Assembly (NCBI GenBank): GCA_964036045.1
Contig: OZ038382.1
Location: forward strand, 4,963,789-5,027,788
Direction: 5' to 3'
Length of the DNA stretch: 64,000 nucleotides
From: Eutreptiella sp. 'Long Island Sound 2002'
Taxonomy: Eukaryota > Euglenozoa > Euglenophyceae > Eutreptiales > Eutreptiaceae
The translations under genes were made by a program, and so were the position numbers. Position 1 is the first letter of the stretch; every line of letters starts with the position of its first letter. A model generated the notes under the pieces. That model was not told where the DNA came from. It saw only the letters and a list, made by a program, of their open reading frames with translations, and did no database searches. Shown piece after piece: positions 32,590 to 43,775 of this stretch.

Positions 32590-32785
32590 AAGGGGGGTGA
32601 GGGATCATTTGGGGCCCTGCTGGCCACCCGCGGCCGAAACCCCCCCCCCCCCAACATCAGAAAAATCGTCCCCCGAGGGAAACATGAAATCTGCCAAAGA
32701 GGCCCAAATTGGAGACCGATTGTGGGTACACCAACTTTGTTTTGGCGTCTGACCCCCCTCCCAGGGCTTTGCTTGAGGGGGGAGA
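32590..32785. mobile_element. Degenerate family-1 MITE
   Basis: Carries the family core (aacatcagaaaaatcgtccc, tgaaatctgccaaag, ccgattgtgggtacacc, tggcgtctgacc) and ends in gggctttgcttgag. The other terminus is not clear and no target duplication is seen. Confidence 0.55.
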
Positions 32786-33055
32786 GGGTCGAACGGGGCA
32801 GGTCAGAGCGGATGCCGAGCGGCCACAGGGGATGTGACAGCGGTAGGGGGGGCGGGTACTGGCGGTTGGAAATGCGGTTGGGGCTGCTGTTGAGGTATGG
32901 GAATGCCTTTGGGGTAGAGGCAAGGCCGGAGTGTTGGGGGGAGCCCCCCCCCCCCCCTTCAAGCGATTCCCTGCCCCCTCCCTCCAACGGGGGGGGCAAT
33001 GGCCTGGTGCCAAACTGCAGCAACCGGTGACCCCAATCGCTTTGGATGCACGAAG

Positions 33056-33195
33056 TAGGCCTCCAGACCACCAGTTCTGGCAGCAGTGGTTTGAGCAGCA
33101 CTGGCCTCCAGACCACCAGTTCTGGCAGCAGTGGTTTGAGCAGCAGTGGCCTCCAGACCACCAGTTCTGGCAGCAGTGGTTTGAGCAGCACTGGC
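33056..33195. repeat. 45-bp tandem repeat, three units
   Basis: ctccagaccaccagttctgg plus cagcagtggtttgagcag, three near-identical units differing by cactgg versus cagtgg. It lies just downstream of the fucosyltransferase stop, so probably in its 3' UTR or beyond. Confidence 0.95.
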
Positions 33196-33305
33196 CACCG
33201 CTGTGCCCAGACTCCGCCAAAGTCCCCACGCCCCGGTGCACTTCTTCGGGCTCTTCCAGACCCAGCGCCGCGCACTGCCAGACACCGACGGCGACACCCG
33301 CGCAC

Positions 33306-33489
33306 TCAGTCGTAGCCCACAAGCGTTGTGCCGGGCATGACGCACTGCGTGAAGGGCCGCTGGTTCCCCCTGTTCTCGGGCAGGAGGGGCTGCGGCTGCG
33401 GGATGCGGTGCGACACGTTCGTGAGGATGGGGTCCCGATTGGCCACCAGTTGACAGGCCCGACAGAACGGATGGGGAAACCCCTTCAAT
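33306..33489 (-). CDS. Fucosyltransferase, exon 6 and stop
   Basis: Acceptor cgcctgtccacag at 33,490 and stop TGA at 33,306-33,308. Encodes a Cys-containing tail (FCRACQLVANRD ... PENRGNQRPF). The phase fits exon 5 exactly (CG + A). Confidence 0.8.
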
Positions 33490-36400
33490 CTGTGGACAGG
33501 CGTCGATCGGATGCGCCCAACACCCGCACTGCACGTCATGGGGTACGATTCGATGGGATTCGGCCAAGCCCCACCCGCGCGGGGGGGGGGGGGGGGATCT
33601 GGTGCAGAGAAAATTTGGCACCAATTTCCAAACACCACCGGAAAAAAATTGGTACAAGGTTTCCAGATTCCGGCGCAAGAACAAACATAGGCCGTGAAAT
33701 GGTGGTTGATATTTTCTATGGCCCTTTGGCTGGTTGCTGTTATTTCCTGAATGCGTGCTGCTATTTCTTGGGGGCTGCTTGAGGAGCAAAGCGCGCGGGC
33801 ACAGCGGAAACGTGGTGGCCAAGAGCGCTAAAAATGGCACCTAAAAAAATGGATTGCGACCTTCCAATGCAATGACACGGTTTGGCACACTTTTAATATG
33901 CGACATGTTGCCATTTCAAATTCGCCTGTTCCTACCCCCCCCCAAACCCCCGGTACTGGATCAAACATGAGGTGCGGGCGGGCACTACAATCAAACACGA
34001 GGTATCGGTGACTCCCAAGGAGTCACACATGAGTCGCGTTGGGGCCCTATTGAATCACACATCGGATGTGGGCGGGTCCTACTGAGAGGGTAGTGTGGGG
34101 ATACCGTTCCCAAGAGCGCGAAGTGCGCTGCCGCCAGTTCCGATAGTACTCGTACAATTCCGGGGTGTTCGCCACGCATCGGAGGTAGTACGCCAGATGG
34201 GAGACGTGCTGTAACAGTAAAGAGCGGAATGGGGGGGCGACGGGGGGGGGGGGGGGCAGGGCGGGCGTGGAGGCCCGACGGAGATGGAGTCGCCGATGAG
34301 GACAAGCAAACAGAACTCGGTTTAGGCCCAACTTTTGGGTGGGGGTCTACGTTGAAAAAGTTTGGTCGGAAGGCGCAGTGTTCCGAACGCAGAGCGCGCA
34401 CTGCCACCTGCACTGCGCCCTGCACAATGTGCGGTGTGCAGTGCACAATCGGTGTGCAGAGCGCGCGGTGCACAGGGCATAAAGACCCCTTCCTCACAGG
34501 CCGGGTCCCAAGCGCGGGGTTGGGGGTGCGCAGACCGCCACACTGCAGCTGCCGCTCGGTCCGCTGACTGCCAGACACACCCCACATGGCGCCATATCAA
34601 GAATGCGGATTGCACGATGTTCCAATGAAAATTGCACAGGATTTGTACTGTGGTTGACCATTACATTGGCCCGTCCCATGGCACTACAATCAGGCCACGG
34701 CTTAGCGTTCAGGGGGGGGGGCGGAGTTGGCAGCCGGGGCTCCTCCGCCTGACCCACCCACCCTCCCACATCAGAAGATTCCTCAGGAAAAAACTGAAAT
34801 TTATCCAAAGGGCCCAGAATTGGAGGTCGATTTTAGGTACACAAACTTTTTTTTTGCCTCCGACTCCCACCCCCCGGTAAAGGTGGGATTCGCCACTAAG
34901 CCGTGACCTGACTACAATGTCGAGCCTTGTACAGGCCAATTTTATTTTCTCAAAAATTGTACGCCTACTGTACCATTATGTGGAAAATGGGCTTATCCCA
35001 GTGCTACCGGTGGCACTGGCTGATTGGACCCTGCGGGCGCTGGTGTGCGAAACCTGTGGCGAGCAGAAACCCATGGGTTCCGTGGCGGAACTTCCGCCCC
35101 CCACTTGTAGTGCGGCGGATTCACTCCAGTTGGCTGACCCTCCCCCCCCTCCTCTTGGCCGGAGGACATGTTGACCACAGATTGACCACGAGGAACACGG
35201 GGGTAGACAGGGTATACTGCTGGTCCACCGGAGTCCAGACATCGCTCGGGCACTCTACCTCTACATTGACCGCGCCAAAGCTGAAGCCATGGGTGGGGGG
35301 TTGTCGATACAGCCCTCTGGCTAGACCCCCTCCCCCCCAAAAAGGGCTCATCACAGGCCCCCCAACATCCTACCGAGACTGACCCCCGGGCCCCGGAGGT
35401 GACCCAGACCCAAAAGTCGACAAAAAAATGAAAATGGGATTTTTGGGGTCAGCGGACCGAGGGGGTTCAGAAAATTCATCGTTTGCCCTGTATTTGGTGA
35501 AAAACAATTGACCATTTTCCTAAAAAAAATTTTTTGGCGCCTTCGGCACAGTAGATCATAATAAATGATGAATAGTCCTGTCAATTGAGCCCTTTTCCCG
35601 AACCCCCCACCCCAGATTTGGGGGGCTCTATTGACCCCCCTGTGTGACATTCCGTCTGGTTGTTGTTCCTTTGCGGGGCCCTGGACAGCCACCCGTTCTT
35701 CCCTTCGCATGTTGCGTCGGGTCGCTGCTTTCTGTCGGCCGCTGCGGCCGGTGCTCTTGCTGGTGTCGTTTCCGCGTTTGTGGAGCCCAGTATTTGGTGT
35801 GTTGGGGCTGTGCTGAATGTGGCATGGTGTGCCGTTTGCGCGTCAGCGGCGCCCAATAATTGGCGTATTGAGGATGTGCTGGTTGTTGCCGGGGTCGCTT
35901 GACTGTTTTTGCTGTCCACACACCTCTGTCCACAGGCCGTCCATAGCCTGCCTCGCTGTGTTTCTGTGAGGCCCAGGTGCCCTGTTCCTCCACGCGCTGT
36001 CCGGGCCGTCCACCATATGTCCTTTTCCCCCTCACGGCTGGTCTGCCCCTGATGGGCTCCCGCTCCTGTTGAGCAAGCTGCGGGAGACACCCCCCACCTG
36101 ATGCCGGTTGAGCAGGGGTTGCCCTGGCACCCGGTAGCGACGAGGCTGGCTGTGCTGCCTCCCATGCACGCTCCACCATCCGCTCCATTCTGGTTCCCTG
36201 TTCCCGCTGTTCTGGTTGCCTCTCCTGCCTTGCTGTGCCCCTCCTCCTTGTCTGCTGTGCTCGCCCTTGTCCCTCTTGGTGTGGCTCCCGCGTTCTGTGT
36301 GTCTGTGTTGCTCCTCCCCCTGTCTGGTGGCGCTCCTGGGTGCCCATGCCGCGCGTCCCGTCCTGTCCCACCCGCCTGCCCCCCCCCCCGTACAAGGATT

Positions 36401-38152
36401 TCACACCCCCCCCCCCCCAAGTTGAAAACCCGACCTCCCCATCCCCCAAAGCAGCACCGCGTGGCCTAACTGCCGTATGCCCACGCAACCCCGGCAGCAA
36501 CAACCTCGAAATCATCGAATTTGATGATAGTGTGCGGCGGCACAAAATTCTCCACGTTCGGGGCGCCTTTGTACACAGGGACGACGCCGACCAGCAGCGG
36601 GTCGTACAGCTTCTCGGTGACGTAGTCCAGAGCGACGGAGTTCTCCATCGCCAAATTGAAGTAATAGGGCCGGATCATACACAAAGTGATGGTGGGCTCG
36701 TACCAAAAAGACAGCGGACAGTCGGGGCGCTCGCGCCGGGTGACGTTTGGCGCCCCCCCAGCGTTCCTGCAGAACAGCCGGCAAGCGCGATGGAATGTGG
36801 CGGCCGGCTTATGAGGGGGTTGGTCCATTGGTTGCGTATTTGGTCGTGCGTTGAGTCTTGCAGCCGCGGTGGTTGGGAAGGGGGCTCTAGTCAGTTGTGA
36901 CCCACTGCGTATGCAGGGCGGCGCAGTGGGCCATACTTGGCTGGGCCAGAGAGAGCAATGGGGGGCGGGCGGGAGGCCGCGGGGCGGGGGCAAAGGTGGG
37001 GAAGTGCAAGGGGGTTACCAAGGCGGCCTCAAGGCAAACATGCCGGGCTGCGCAGAATACGGCAGAATGGAGAGCAGGATGCTTGAGGACAGAGTCAAGG
37101 ACAGCACGCCATCGCATTGGCATGTCGTTGAATGCAACATCATCATTGCTTAGCGCCTCACGTACGGTTCAGCGCTGCGCCACACAACCAGCGCTCACCT
37201 CCCCGCCCCTGCTCCACCGGAATTGTGTGCCTCCTTCCGTAATGTGCAAGGTGGCTCCTCATACCCCCGTGTGTGACATTCCGTCTGGTTGTTGCTCCTT
37301 TATGGGGCCCTGGTTAGGGTTAGGGCCCGTTCTTCCCTTCGTATGTTGCGTCGGGTCGCTGCTTTCTGTCGGCCGGTGCTCTTGCTGATGTCGTTTCCGC
37401 GTTTGTGGAGCCCAGTATTTGGTGTGTTGGGGCTGTGCTGAATGTGGCATGGTGTGCCGTTTGCGCGTCAGCGGCGCCCAATAATTGGCGTATTGAGGAT
37501 GTGTTGGTTGTTGCCGGGTCCGTTTGACTGTTTTTGCTGTCCACACACCTCTGTCCACAGGCCGTCCATAGCCTGCATCGCTGTGTTTCTGTGTGCGTGA
37601 GGCCCAGGTGCCCTGTTCCTCCACGCGCTGTCCGGGCCGTCCACGAAATGTCCTTTTCCCCGCTGGTCTGCCCCTAATGGGCTCCCGCTCCTGTTGCGTA
37701 AACAGCCCATCTAGGCTGCGGGAGACACCCCCCACCTGATGCCGGTTGAGCAGGGGTTGCCCTGGCACCTGGTAGCGACGAGGCTGGCTGGCCAGGCCAC
37801 CCCCTTTGTTGTCGCTGCCTCCCATGCGCACGCTCTCCCATCCGCTCCATTCTGGTTCCCTGTTCCCGCTGTTCAGGTTGCCTCTCCTGCCTTGCTGTGC
37901 CCCTCCCCCTTTGTCCCGGGTGCCCCGAAGGAGCCTCGTGTGCACTAATGGCCCCCTTCCCCCTTGTGCACGTACACTAGCGAGCAGCCAAACAGGCCGG
38001 TAGGCAGGGCAGGCGGACGGATGGGCGTGCGGGCGCATGGGCAAGTAGGCGATCGGACCGGCTGTGCACGTTTCAGTGCAATGAGCGGTCCAACAACGCG
38101 CGTGCGCGTGCGGGTCTGCTTGTGTTTGTGTGGGTGGGTGACACGCACGCGC

Positions 38153-38185
<33 letters not shown>

Positions 38186-41100
38186 ATGAGAACCGCGAAA
38201 ACAAGAACAAAGCAAGTAAAGCGGTGAAAGAAAACCCCTCAGGAGCTGCAGGGCAGCCCTAGACGTCTTTCGGAAAAAACAGAAGACCCACACACCCACA
38301 CCCACACACACGCACACGATCGAAACAACAAACGGGCAGCAGTCAAGGCCTGAGCATCCAAATTCTCGTCAGGCGCAGTGTCAAAACAACAGCATGTCCC
38401 GCCGGACATCGCACCGGGTGCCTGCCTTTCTGCAACAACGGATGAACGGCGGTGAGCTGCCCCAGCCTGCGGTCCGGGGGTGATCCCTCGGCGCAGCACC
38501 GATGGCCCATTGTGTTGCTTCATGCGCTGCCATTGTTACCCCCTGAGAGCAACACTCGGTGGCTTCTCCGGGGCGGAGGGCTACCCGCTGCCCTCAGCCG
38601 GGGACGCCAGAAGACAAAGCACTGGATCCCGGTCGCACCCCACGCACACAGGCCATGCGAACTGGGGCTGCGGCTGTGCAGGCGCAGGCACACATCGGCA
38701 CACACTTGAAGTAGACTTTGAAGCGGCCTTTGCCGTAGTAGTCCAGTTTCGTGTACCCGGACAAGCGCCGGACCATCTCGTAGCGGTTGTACGTGTGGCC
38801 CGGGTGAGAGGACATGAACAGCGCCAGCGCCTCCTGGTGTTTGCGGGCCATGGGCAGGGGCGGATTGGCCTTGATCCACGCTGCATGGGGCGGGGAGGGA
38901 GGGCGAGGCAGGGTCCGGCCCCAAAGGCTGGCCAGGCGCGAGAAGGGGGGGCTGGGCGGGGCGGGGACGCAGCCTTTAGTGGCTGTCAAGGTTCCCACGG
39001 TCACGCCCGTCCCTGCCGGACACGACTGGTGCTCGGTGTCCGGTTCACGAGAACGGGGGGTCGGGGTGGGTGTTGCCTATACAAACAGGCCGGTGCCCCG
39101 GCCGGAATTCGCCTGTTCAAACGGGTCAGAGTTTTGGCTGAGATTTGCCTGCACAAACGGACTGGCGTTCAGCCGGCCAAGGAGCCTGGCATGTCGGGAC
39201 CGATCCGGCTGGTGGCTTGGTCCCGAGGTGCCCTGGGATTTGCGCATACAAACGAACCGGCGTTTCGGCGGGGAAAGAGCTTGGCAAATCGGGGCCGATC
39301 CGGCAGGGCGGCTTGCCCCAGGGGGGGGGGGGGAGGCGGGATTTGCCTCGACAAACCGGCCACGGAGCCTGGCATATTGGGGGGGGGGGCATGAACACAA
39401 CGCTCAGGCTCTTCCGAGCGACCCATCCGAGAGGGACACCCTCACGCGGCCTGCCCCTTCGAAGGCGTCGGGGGCAGCGGACATCCCGCGGTCGGTCATG
39501 AACCGCATCTGAGCACTTGGAGCTGGTCTGGCAGCGAGGGGGTCCCTCAATCTACGGCTACACCCGGTGCACAACTCAGTAGGACCTGGCTCTTGGTGAT
39601 CCCCTCTGAGCTGGTGGACGCTGGGAGGACGTCTGGCGCATTACCTCGGGTACTGACGGATGCCTACAGCTCCCCCCCCCCCCTTGTGCCCCCCACCCCA
39701 GGGAATCGTTTGAAAGGGGGGGGGGGTACCCCCTCCCTCCAAACGCTCGGGCCCTGACCCTGCCCCAAAGGCATTCCCATACCCCAACGCCAGCTCCAAC
39801 CGCATCTCCAACCGCCAGTAACCGCCCCCCAACCGCTTTCGCAGTCCCCTGTAACCGCTCTGTCGCTGCTGGGGAATTGCCCCCACAACCCCCCTCCCTT
39901 TCAAGCAAATCCCTGCCCCACCCCCTGTCATCCCCCCAGGAGGCTGGGGGGACCGTCCCCTTGCTGACCACAACAGCTCGGGAACAGGCCCAACTTGCAC
40001 GGCGGACGTATACGGGCACCCGTCCAGGGGTCTGTCCATGCAGACGAATGTTCGTATTCGGTGGCAGCACCACCCCCTTGGGGGGGGGGGGGAACTGTTA
40101 CTTGGCCAGCGTTCGCCCCGGGACACGGAGGGAGCGTCGCGCGCAGGCGGGCGGAGGACCAGAGGGGGGGAGGGGGCTCCCCCCCTTGTTACAGTTCTCA
40201 CAGTGCACGGCGCCGGCCCGAGGCACTGGGGGGGTCACAGGGGTGCCGATTTTCGCACACGGGAGGGCGCCGGTGAGGTACACTTGAATGGGACGATCCC
40301 AGTCCTTCCGTCGCGCCGCGATACACCGGGTGGGCGGGGGAGAGATAGGGCCGGCAGTAGCCGGCCCTAACCCGCCGTTGGGTTGGAAAATGGGGTGGGC
40401 AATGCCCAGGGCCGCATTAGAAGAGATGGGGGGGGGGGGGCTCCGAAACCCAAAAGCCTGTGTTCCAAATATGGCCCAAATCAATTTTTGGTCGTGTAAA
40501 TTTCATTTTTTTCCACTATGAAATCTGTGTCAAGGGGGGCGGGGGGCGGGGTTTCCCCCTATTTATATGGTTGTCGGCCGTTCTAAGGGGGCACCCTTGC
40601 ACTGCACGCTACTTTTATACTAAACCCCCCCCCCGGAGAGCCCCAGACGCACCCCTGGCGATGCCATCTCTCCTGTGACTGGGATCTGTGATTGTGACGT
40701 GCCTCGAAGGAGGCGCGGGGGGGGGGGGGGGGATTGAGTTGGCAGAGACGACATTGTTTACAGTCCGATGGCCCACGTGAGAACGGGGGTGGGGTCCCAC
40801 ACACCTGGGATCTCCGGGATGTCCATCAGATAGTTGTGGTACGACCAGGGGATGGTGCTCTGCTGCTCGAGAGTGTTTGTGATGTGGAACCGCTTCCAGT
40901 AGTTGGGGTTCGACGCAAACCTGTGGATCCACCAGTGCTTCATGTTTGATAGGACGGTCTCGCGGCCTGGGACAGCGGCACAGAGGGGGAGAGGAGACTT
41001 TAGGGGAAGCGCCTGACCGCGCGGCAATGCATTGGGACACACGCGGTGGTATGCGCGACGATGCGCACCATCCACTGCGGCGGGCACTGTGAGGCGCACT

Positions 41101-42481
41101 GCGGAGGGTACTGCGATGTGCACTCCAACGGGCATTGCGAAGTGCACAGCAATGTGTCCCACGGCGTGCACTCCGCTCTGCGCAGTGCCCGCTCTTGCTC
41201 TCTGCCTTTCGCTTCTCTCCGCCCTCATCTCTTCTACTTGAGGTTTCAGATCGGCTCGCGGCTTCGAGGACTCGCGGCGAGCGGCTCTCACACCCTCATC
41301 AGGGGGGTCCTTAGTAGCCGACGGCGGTTGGCGGTTCCCCGACGGCGGTTGGCGGTTCAGCGATCGGTGCGGTACGATACGGCGGTTGGTGGGTCACAGG
41401 GAACGAGCGGGGCTTGGGTTCCTTCAGGAAACAAACAGGGGCCATGAAGCAACCGATACTCAGCTACCGAACGCCCCCGTGTCACAGGCGACCGGTCATA
41501 GCCCGTGACTGTTCTGCTGCACCGCGGCACATCCAAATGGCACCATTCTCAAGGCAGCATTCAGCACTGGAAACAAATAGGGGGGGGGGGGGGCACCCTC
41601 ATAAAAGACCCCTCTGACCCCAATCAGGCCTTTGCTTAGTGATACTGGGGGGGGGGGGGGGTCAAATTGGCCCCCCGGGATTTTGGCTGACCCACCCACC
41701 CACCCACCCACCCACCCACATCAGAAAATTTTTCCTCAGGAAAAAAATGAAATTTATCAAAGGGGCCCGAACTTGGAGGTCGATTTTAGGTACACAAACT
41801 TTTTTTGGCCTCTGACCCACCCACCCACCCATCCCCCCCCCCCGGTATAGTATCAACCAGCCACTAAGCAAAGGCCTGACCCCAATCCCCTGCGGCCCCA
41901 CTCCACCGCCGCACGCCTGTCATGCACTCGTTGCTCGTCACCATCAGCGTCAAGTTGTACGGGTTGGCGTGCACGTCGTAGAACTCGTCGTGCATCGGCC
42001 CGTTGATGTAGACCGCGTAGACGTCGGCGGTCCTCAGCCGCGCCTTGTTGCGGTCCGTCACGCCGTAGGCCTGCGGGGTGGTGTCGTAGTGGAGCTCGCA
42101 GGTCACGCCCTCGCACGGGAACGGGTTCGGGTACAGCCACTCGCTCCGGAGGCTCGGGGAGAGCGCCACCACGATCGACACGCGTTTCCCGGGGCCGTCG
42201 CGCCGAGGCCGCCGTGTGCCATGGGCCTCAGGGGGCTGGCGCGGGGGATGCGGGGGCGCCGGAGCCGCACGCGCGACCTCTGGGACCGGGGGCCGGTCTT
42301 CTCGGGCCCCCTTGCCCGGGTCTGCGCTCGGGGGCTGCGCGACGTCCGGCGGCAGCTGGTCCACCGCGTCGGAGGCGGGGTCCTTAGGGTCGTGTTGGAG
42401 GGGCAGACTGAACAGCACGAAGAGGGCGATCATGGCGAGGGCAGTGCACACGAAGAGCTTGCTGCCGGCGGAGAGCGCCAT
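33306..42481 (-). CDS. GT10 family alpha-1,3/1,4-fucosyltransferase-like protein, complete, six exons
   Basis: Exons 42,481-41,881 (or -41,917), 40,966-40,805, 38,880-38,706, 36,766-36,505, 34,208-34,105 and 33,489-33,306, with matching phases 1, 1, 2, 0, 2; about 495 residues. Type II topology: a short N-terminus, one helix (residues 8-27), a Pro-rich stem and then the catalytic domain. The GT10 signature is clear in exon 4: YYFNLAMENSVALDYVTEKLYDPLLVG and then VVPVYKGAPN. ENS (354-356) and YVTEK (361-365) are the GDP-fucose-binding block. SHLAYYLRCVANTPELYEYYRNW and a late CRACQ complete the family pattern. Expected role: transfer of fucose from GDP-fucose to glycans in the Golgi. Acceptor specificity cannot be read from sequence. 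Confidence 0.9.
34105..34208 (-). CDS. Fucosyltransferase, exon 5
   Basis: Acceptor ctttactgttacag, donor GGAACG|GTATCC. HVSHLAYYLRCVANTPELYEYY is the family's C-terminal helix pair. Confidence 0.85.
34691..34910. mobile_element. Family-1 MITE, copy 2, perfect 8-bp target duplication
   Basis: Ends CAGGCCACGGCTTAG and CTAAGCCGTGACCTG are inverted repeats (one mismatch). ACTACAAT is duplicated on both sides. The interior holds the family core (ACATCAGAAGATTCC, TGAAATTTATCC, GTCGATTTTAGGTACAC). Located in fucosyltransferase intron 4, 480 bp from exon 5. Confidence 0.9.
35635..36370 (-). repeat. Retroelement copy R4 (long)
   Basis: The longest copy of the R family, about 735 bp, in fucosyltransferase intron 4. 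It shares about 650 bp with R5. Several minus-strand frames stay open over its length (for example 279 codons), suggesting former coding, but I recognise no domain. Confidence 0.6.
36505..36766 (-). CDS. Fucosyltransferase, exon 4 (GT10 signature)
   Basis: Acceptor ggctgttctgcag, donor TTCGAG|GTTGTT. The most conserved exon: PYYFNLAMENS, DYVTEKLYDPLL and PVYKGAPNVENFVPPHT. Confidence 0.93.
37266..37930 (-). repeat. Retroelement copy R5 with telomere-like insert
   Basis: Matches R4 except for a 12-bp deletion and a ggttagggttagggc replacement at 37,314-37,326. Located in fucosyltransferase intron 3. Confidence 0.6.
38706..38880 (-). CDS. Fucosyltransferase, exon 3
   Basis: Acceptor cgccccatgcag, donor TTCAA|GTGTGT. 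NRYEMVRRLSGYTKLDYYGKG corresponds to the family's R...V..L.....VD.YG segment. Confidence 0.85.
40150..40380 (+). mobile_element. LINE 3' fragment
   Basis: gtccttccgtcgcgccgcga and the following gggagagatagggc match the LINE 3' end at 5,198-5,255. The match ends in ccggcagtagccggccctaac, a short hairpin then CTAACC, as at 5,262-5,285. Confidence 0.6.
40805..40966 (-). CDS. Fucosyltransferase, exon 2
   Basis: Acceptor gctgtcccag, donor ATCCCAG|GTGTGT. Encodes NMKHWWIHRFASNPNYW and STIPWSYHNYLMDIPE, the region matching the W..Y..DSD segment of GT10 enzymes. The canonical DSD is not kept. Confidence 0.8.
41625..41878. mobile_element. Family-1 MITE, copy 3, abutting the exon 1 donor
   Basis: Ends CAGGCCTTTGCTTAGTG and CACTAAGCAAAGGCCTG are perfect inverted repeats. 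ACCCCAAT is duplicated at 41,617-41,624 and 41,879-41,886. On the coding strand the right duplication reads ATTGGGGT and its GT, followed by the element's CAGG, is a possible 5' splice site of the fucosyltransferase. Confidence 0.93.
41881..42481 (-). CDS. Fucosyltransferase, exon 1
   Basis: ATG at 42,481, signal-anchor FVCTALAMIALFVLFSL, then a Pro/Arg-rich stem and LHYDTTPQAYGV..., ADVYAVYINGP. Two phase-1 donors are possible: a GT at 41,880 (GGG|GTCAGG) formed by a target-site duplication next to a MITE end, or a GC donor (ACAG|GCGTGC) at 41,916 that would drop 12 residues. Confidence 0.75.
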
Positions 42482-43560
42482 GAGGCCGGCGGCGGTCGAA
42501 GGGGGCGCGCCAGGGGGAGGGGGCCTAGGGCCGCATGGCCCGCGAGGCCGGGTCCATTACGGGCTGTGGGAGACAACGGACGGGGTGGGGGTTTTGGCAA
42601 GAAGCCATGGTCTTGTGTTCTCGTCTGTAGCTGGCGGCGCCCACTGGCAGATCGCCATTCGCTGCCCTTCCCTTCCCTTTCCTTCAGTGAAGGTCCACCA
42701 AGCCGCTGTTTTGGTCCGCCGTTTCTGTTTCTCCATGGTGGCGGGTTGCGTCGACCAAAACATTAAGGACCCATACGGCAATACCCTTCACCTCCACGAG
42801 GTCACGTTCATGCTCATGGCGGAGTGCTTCCATCGCGTGTGTGGGTGAGCTGCGTAAACTCAGCACGACTGTCACCCCTTCCCCCCATGTGTCACACGTT
42901 CACGGCTCAACAGGAGCGCCAACGGTGGTGCCCGGTCCAACGACGGACGGGGTGGGGGGATGCGTTGGAGGGGAAGGGGCCGCGGGGGGGGGGGGGGGTT
43001 CCAGAAGCGGTTCGGCAGGAGAAGGCTTGGAGAAGGTTGCCAAAGCCGCTGAGGGCGGTTACTGTCGGTTGGAAATGTCATGGAAGCGTGCAGTTGCGGT
43101 CAGGAAGAGAGTGGCTAGGCCGTAGGCTGAGGACCTTGGAGGCACCTCCCCCCCTCCAATGCATCCCTGACCGGGTGGATGGGACGCGGCATATTGCACA
43201 GCACATTGGCAGAACTTGTAAAAAGCACCGCCACCCCCTTTTCTTGCGCAATGAAGGCCAAAAACTTGCGGAAAGACCGTGAAGTGTTACTTGGACAAGA
43301 CCGTCATTTGCTTTGGCTGTCATCCATTGGGCTTGTGGAGGCATCGTGCCCCCATAACCCCTCCGGGCGCTCCACAAGCCCCGCCCCCTGAATTCAAAAG
43401 AATTGCACTTTCTGAGCATGCATCCCCCCCCCCCCCCCCGCTGAGATGAGTGTTTCTCAAAATAGCGGTTGACCGCGGGTTTGCTCACCATGGAGCTCCA
43501 CAAGCCGCTCGGCCAAACATTAAGGATCCAAACGATATCAATCTCCACTTTGGCCCCTCC

Positions 43561-43775
43561 CCCCTGTGTGACATTCCGTCGGGGTGCTGTTTCTTTACGG
43601 GGCCCTGGACAGTCACCCGTTCTTCCCTTCGCGTGCTGCATCGGGTCGCTGCGCTTTGTCGGCTGCTGCGGCTTGCGCTCCTGCTGGTGTTGTTTCCGCG
43701 TTCGCAAAGCCGCGTCGTTGGTGTGCCGGGGCTGTGCTGGTTGCGGTGGGTGCTGTTTGTGCGTTGGTCCGAACC
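43561..43775 (-). repeat. 5'-truncated retroelement copy R6
   Basis: Same common end as R1-R5 (minus GGAATGTCACACAGGGGG). More diverged, about 80% by eye. Confidence 0.55.

Larger units (their letters stand above)
28000..33300. other. Gene-free stretch between the KRE6-like and fucosyltransferase genes
   Basis: No supported exon. The first half is AT-rich. 30,400-31,250 is GC-rich with a GGGGT tract. A short plus-strand frame near 31,420-31,490 (LPHDILLHIIDAIHGIP) looks helical but has no support. A promoter for the KRE6-like gene should lie within it, but I recognise no element. Confidence 0.5.
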
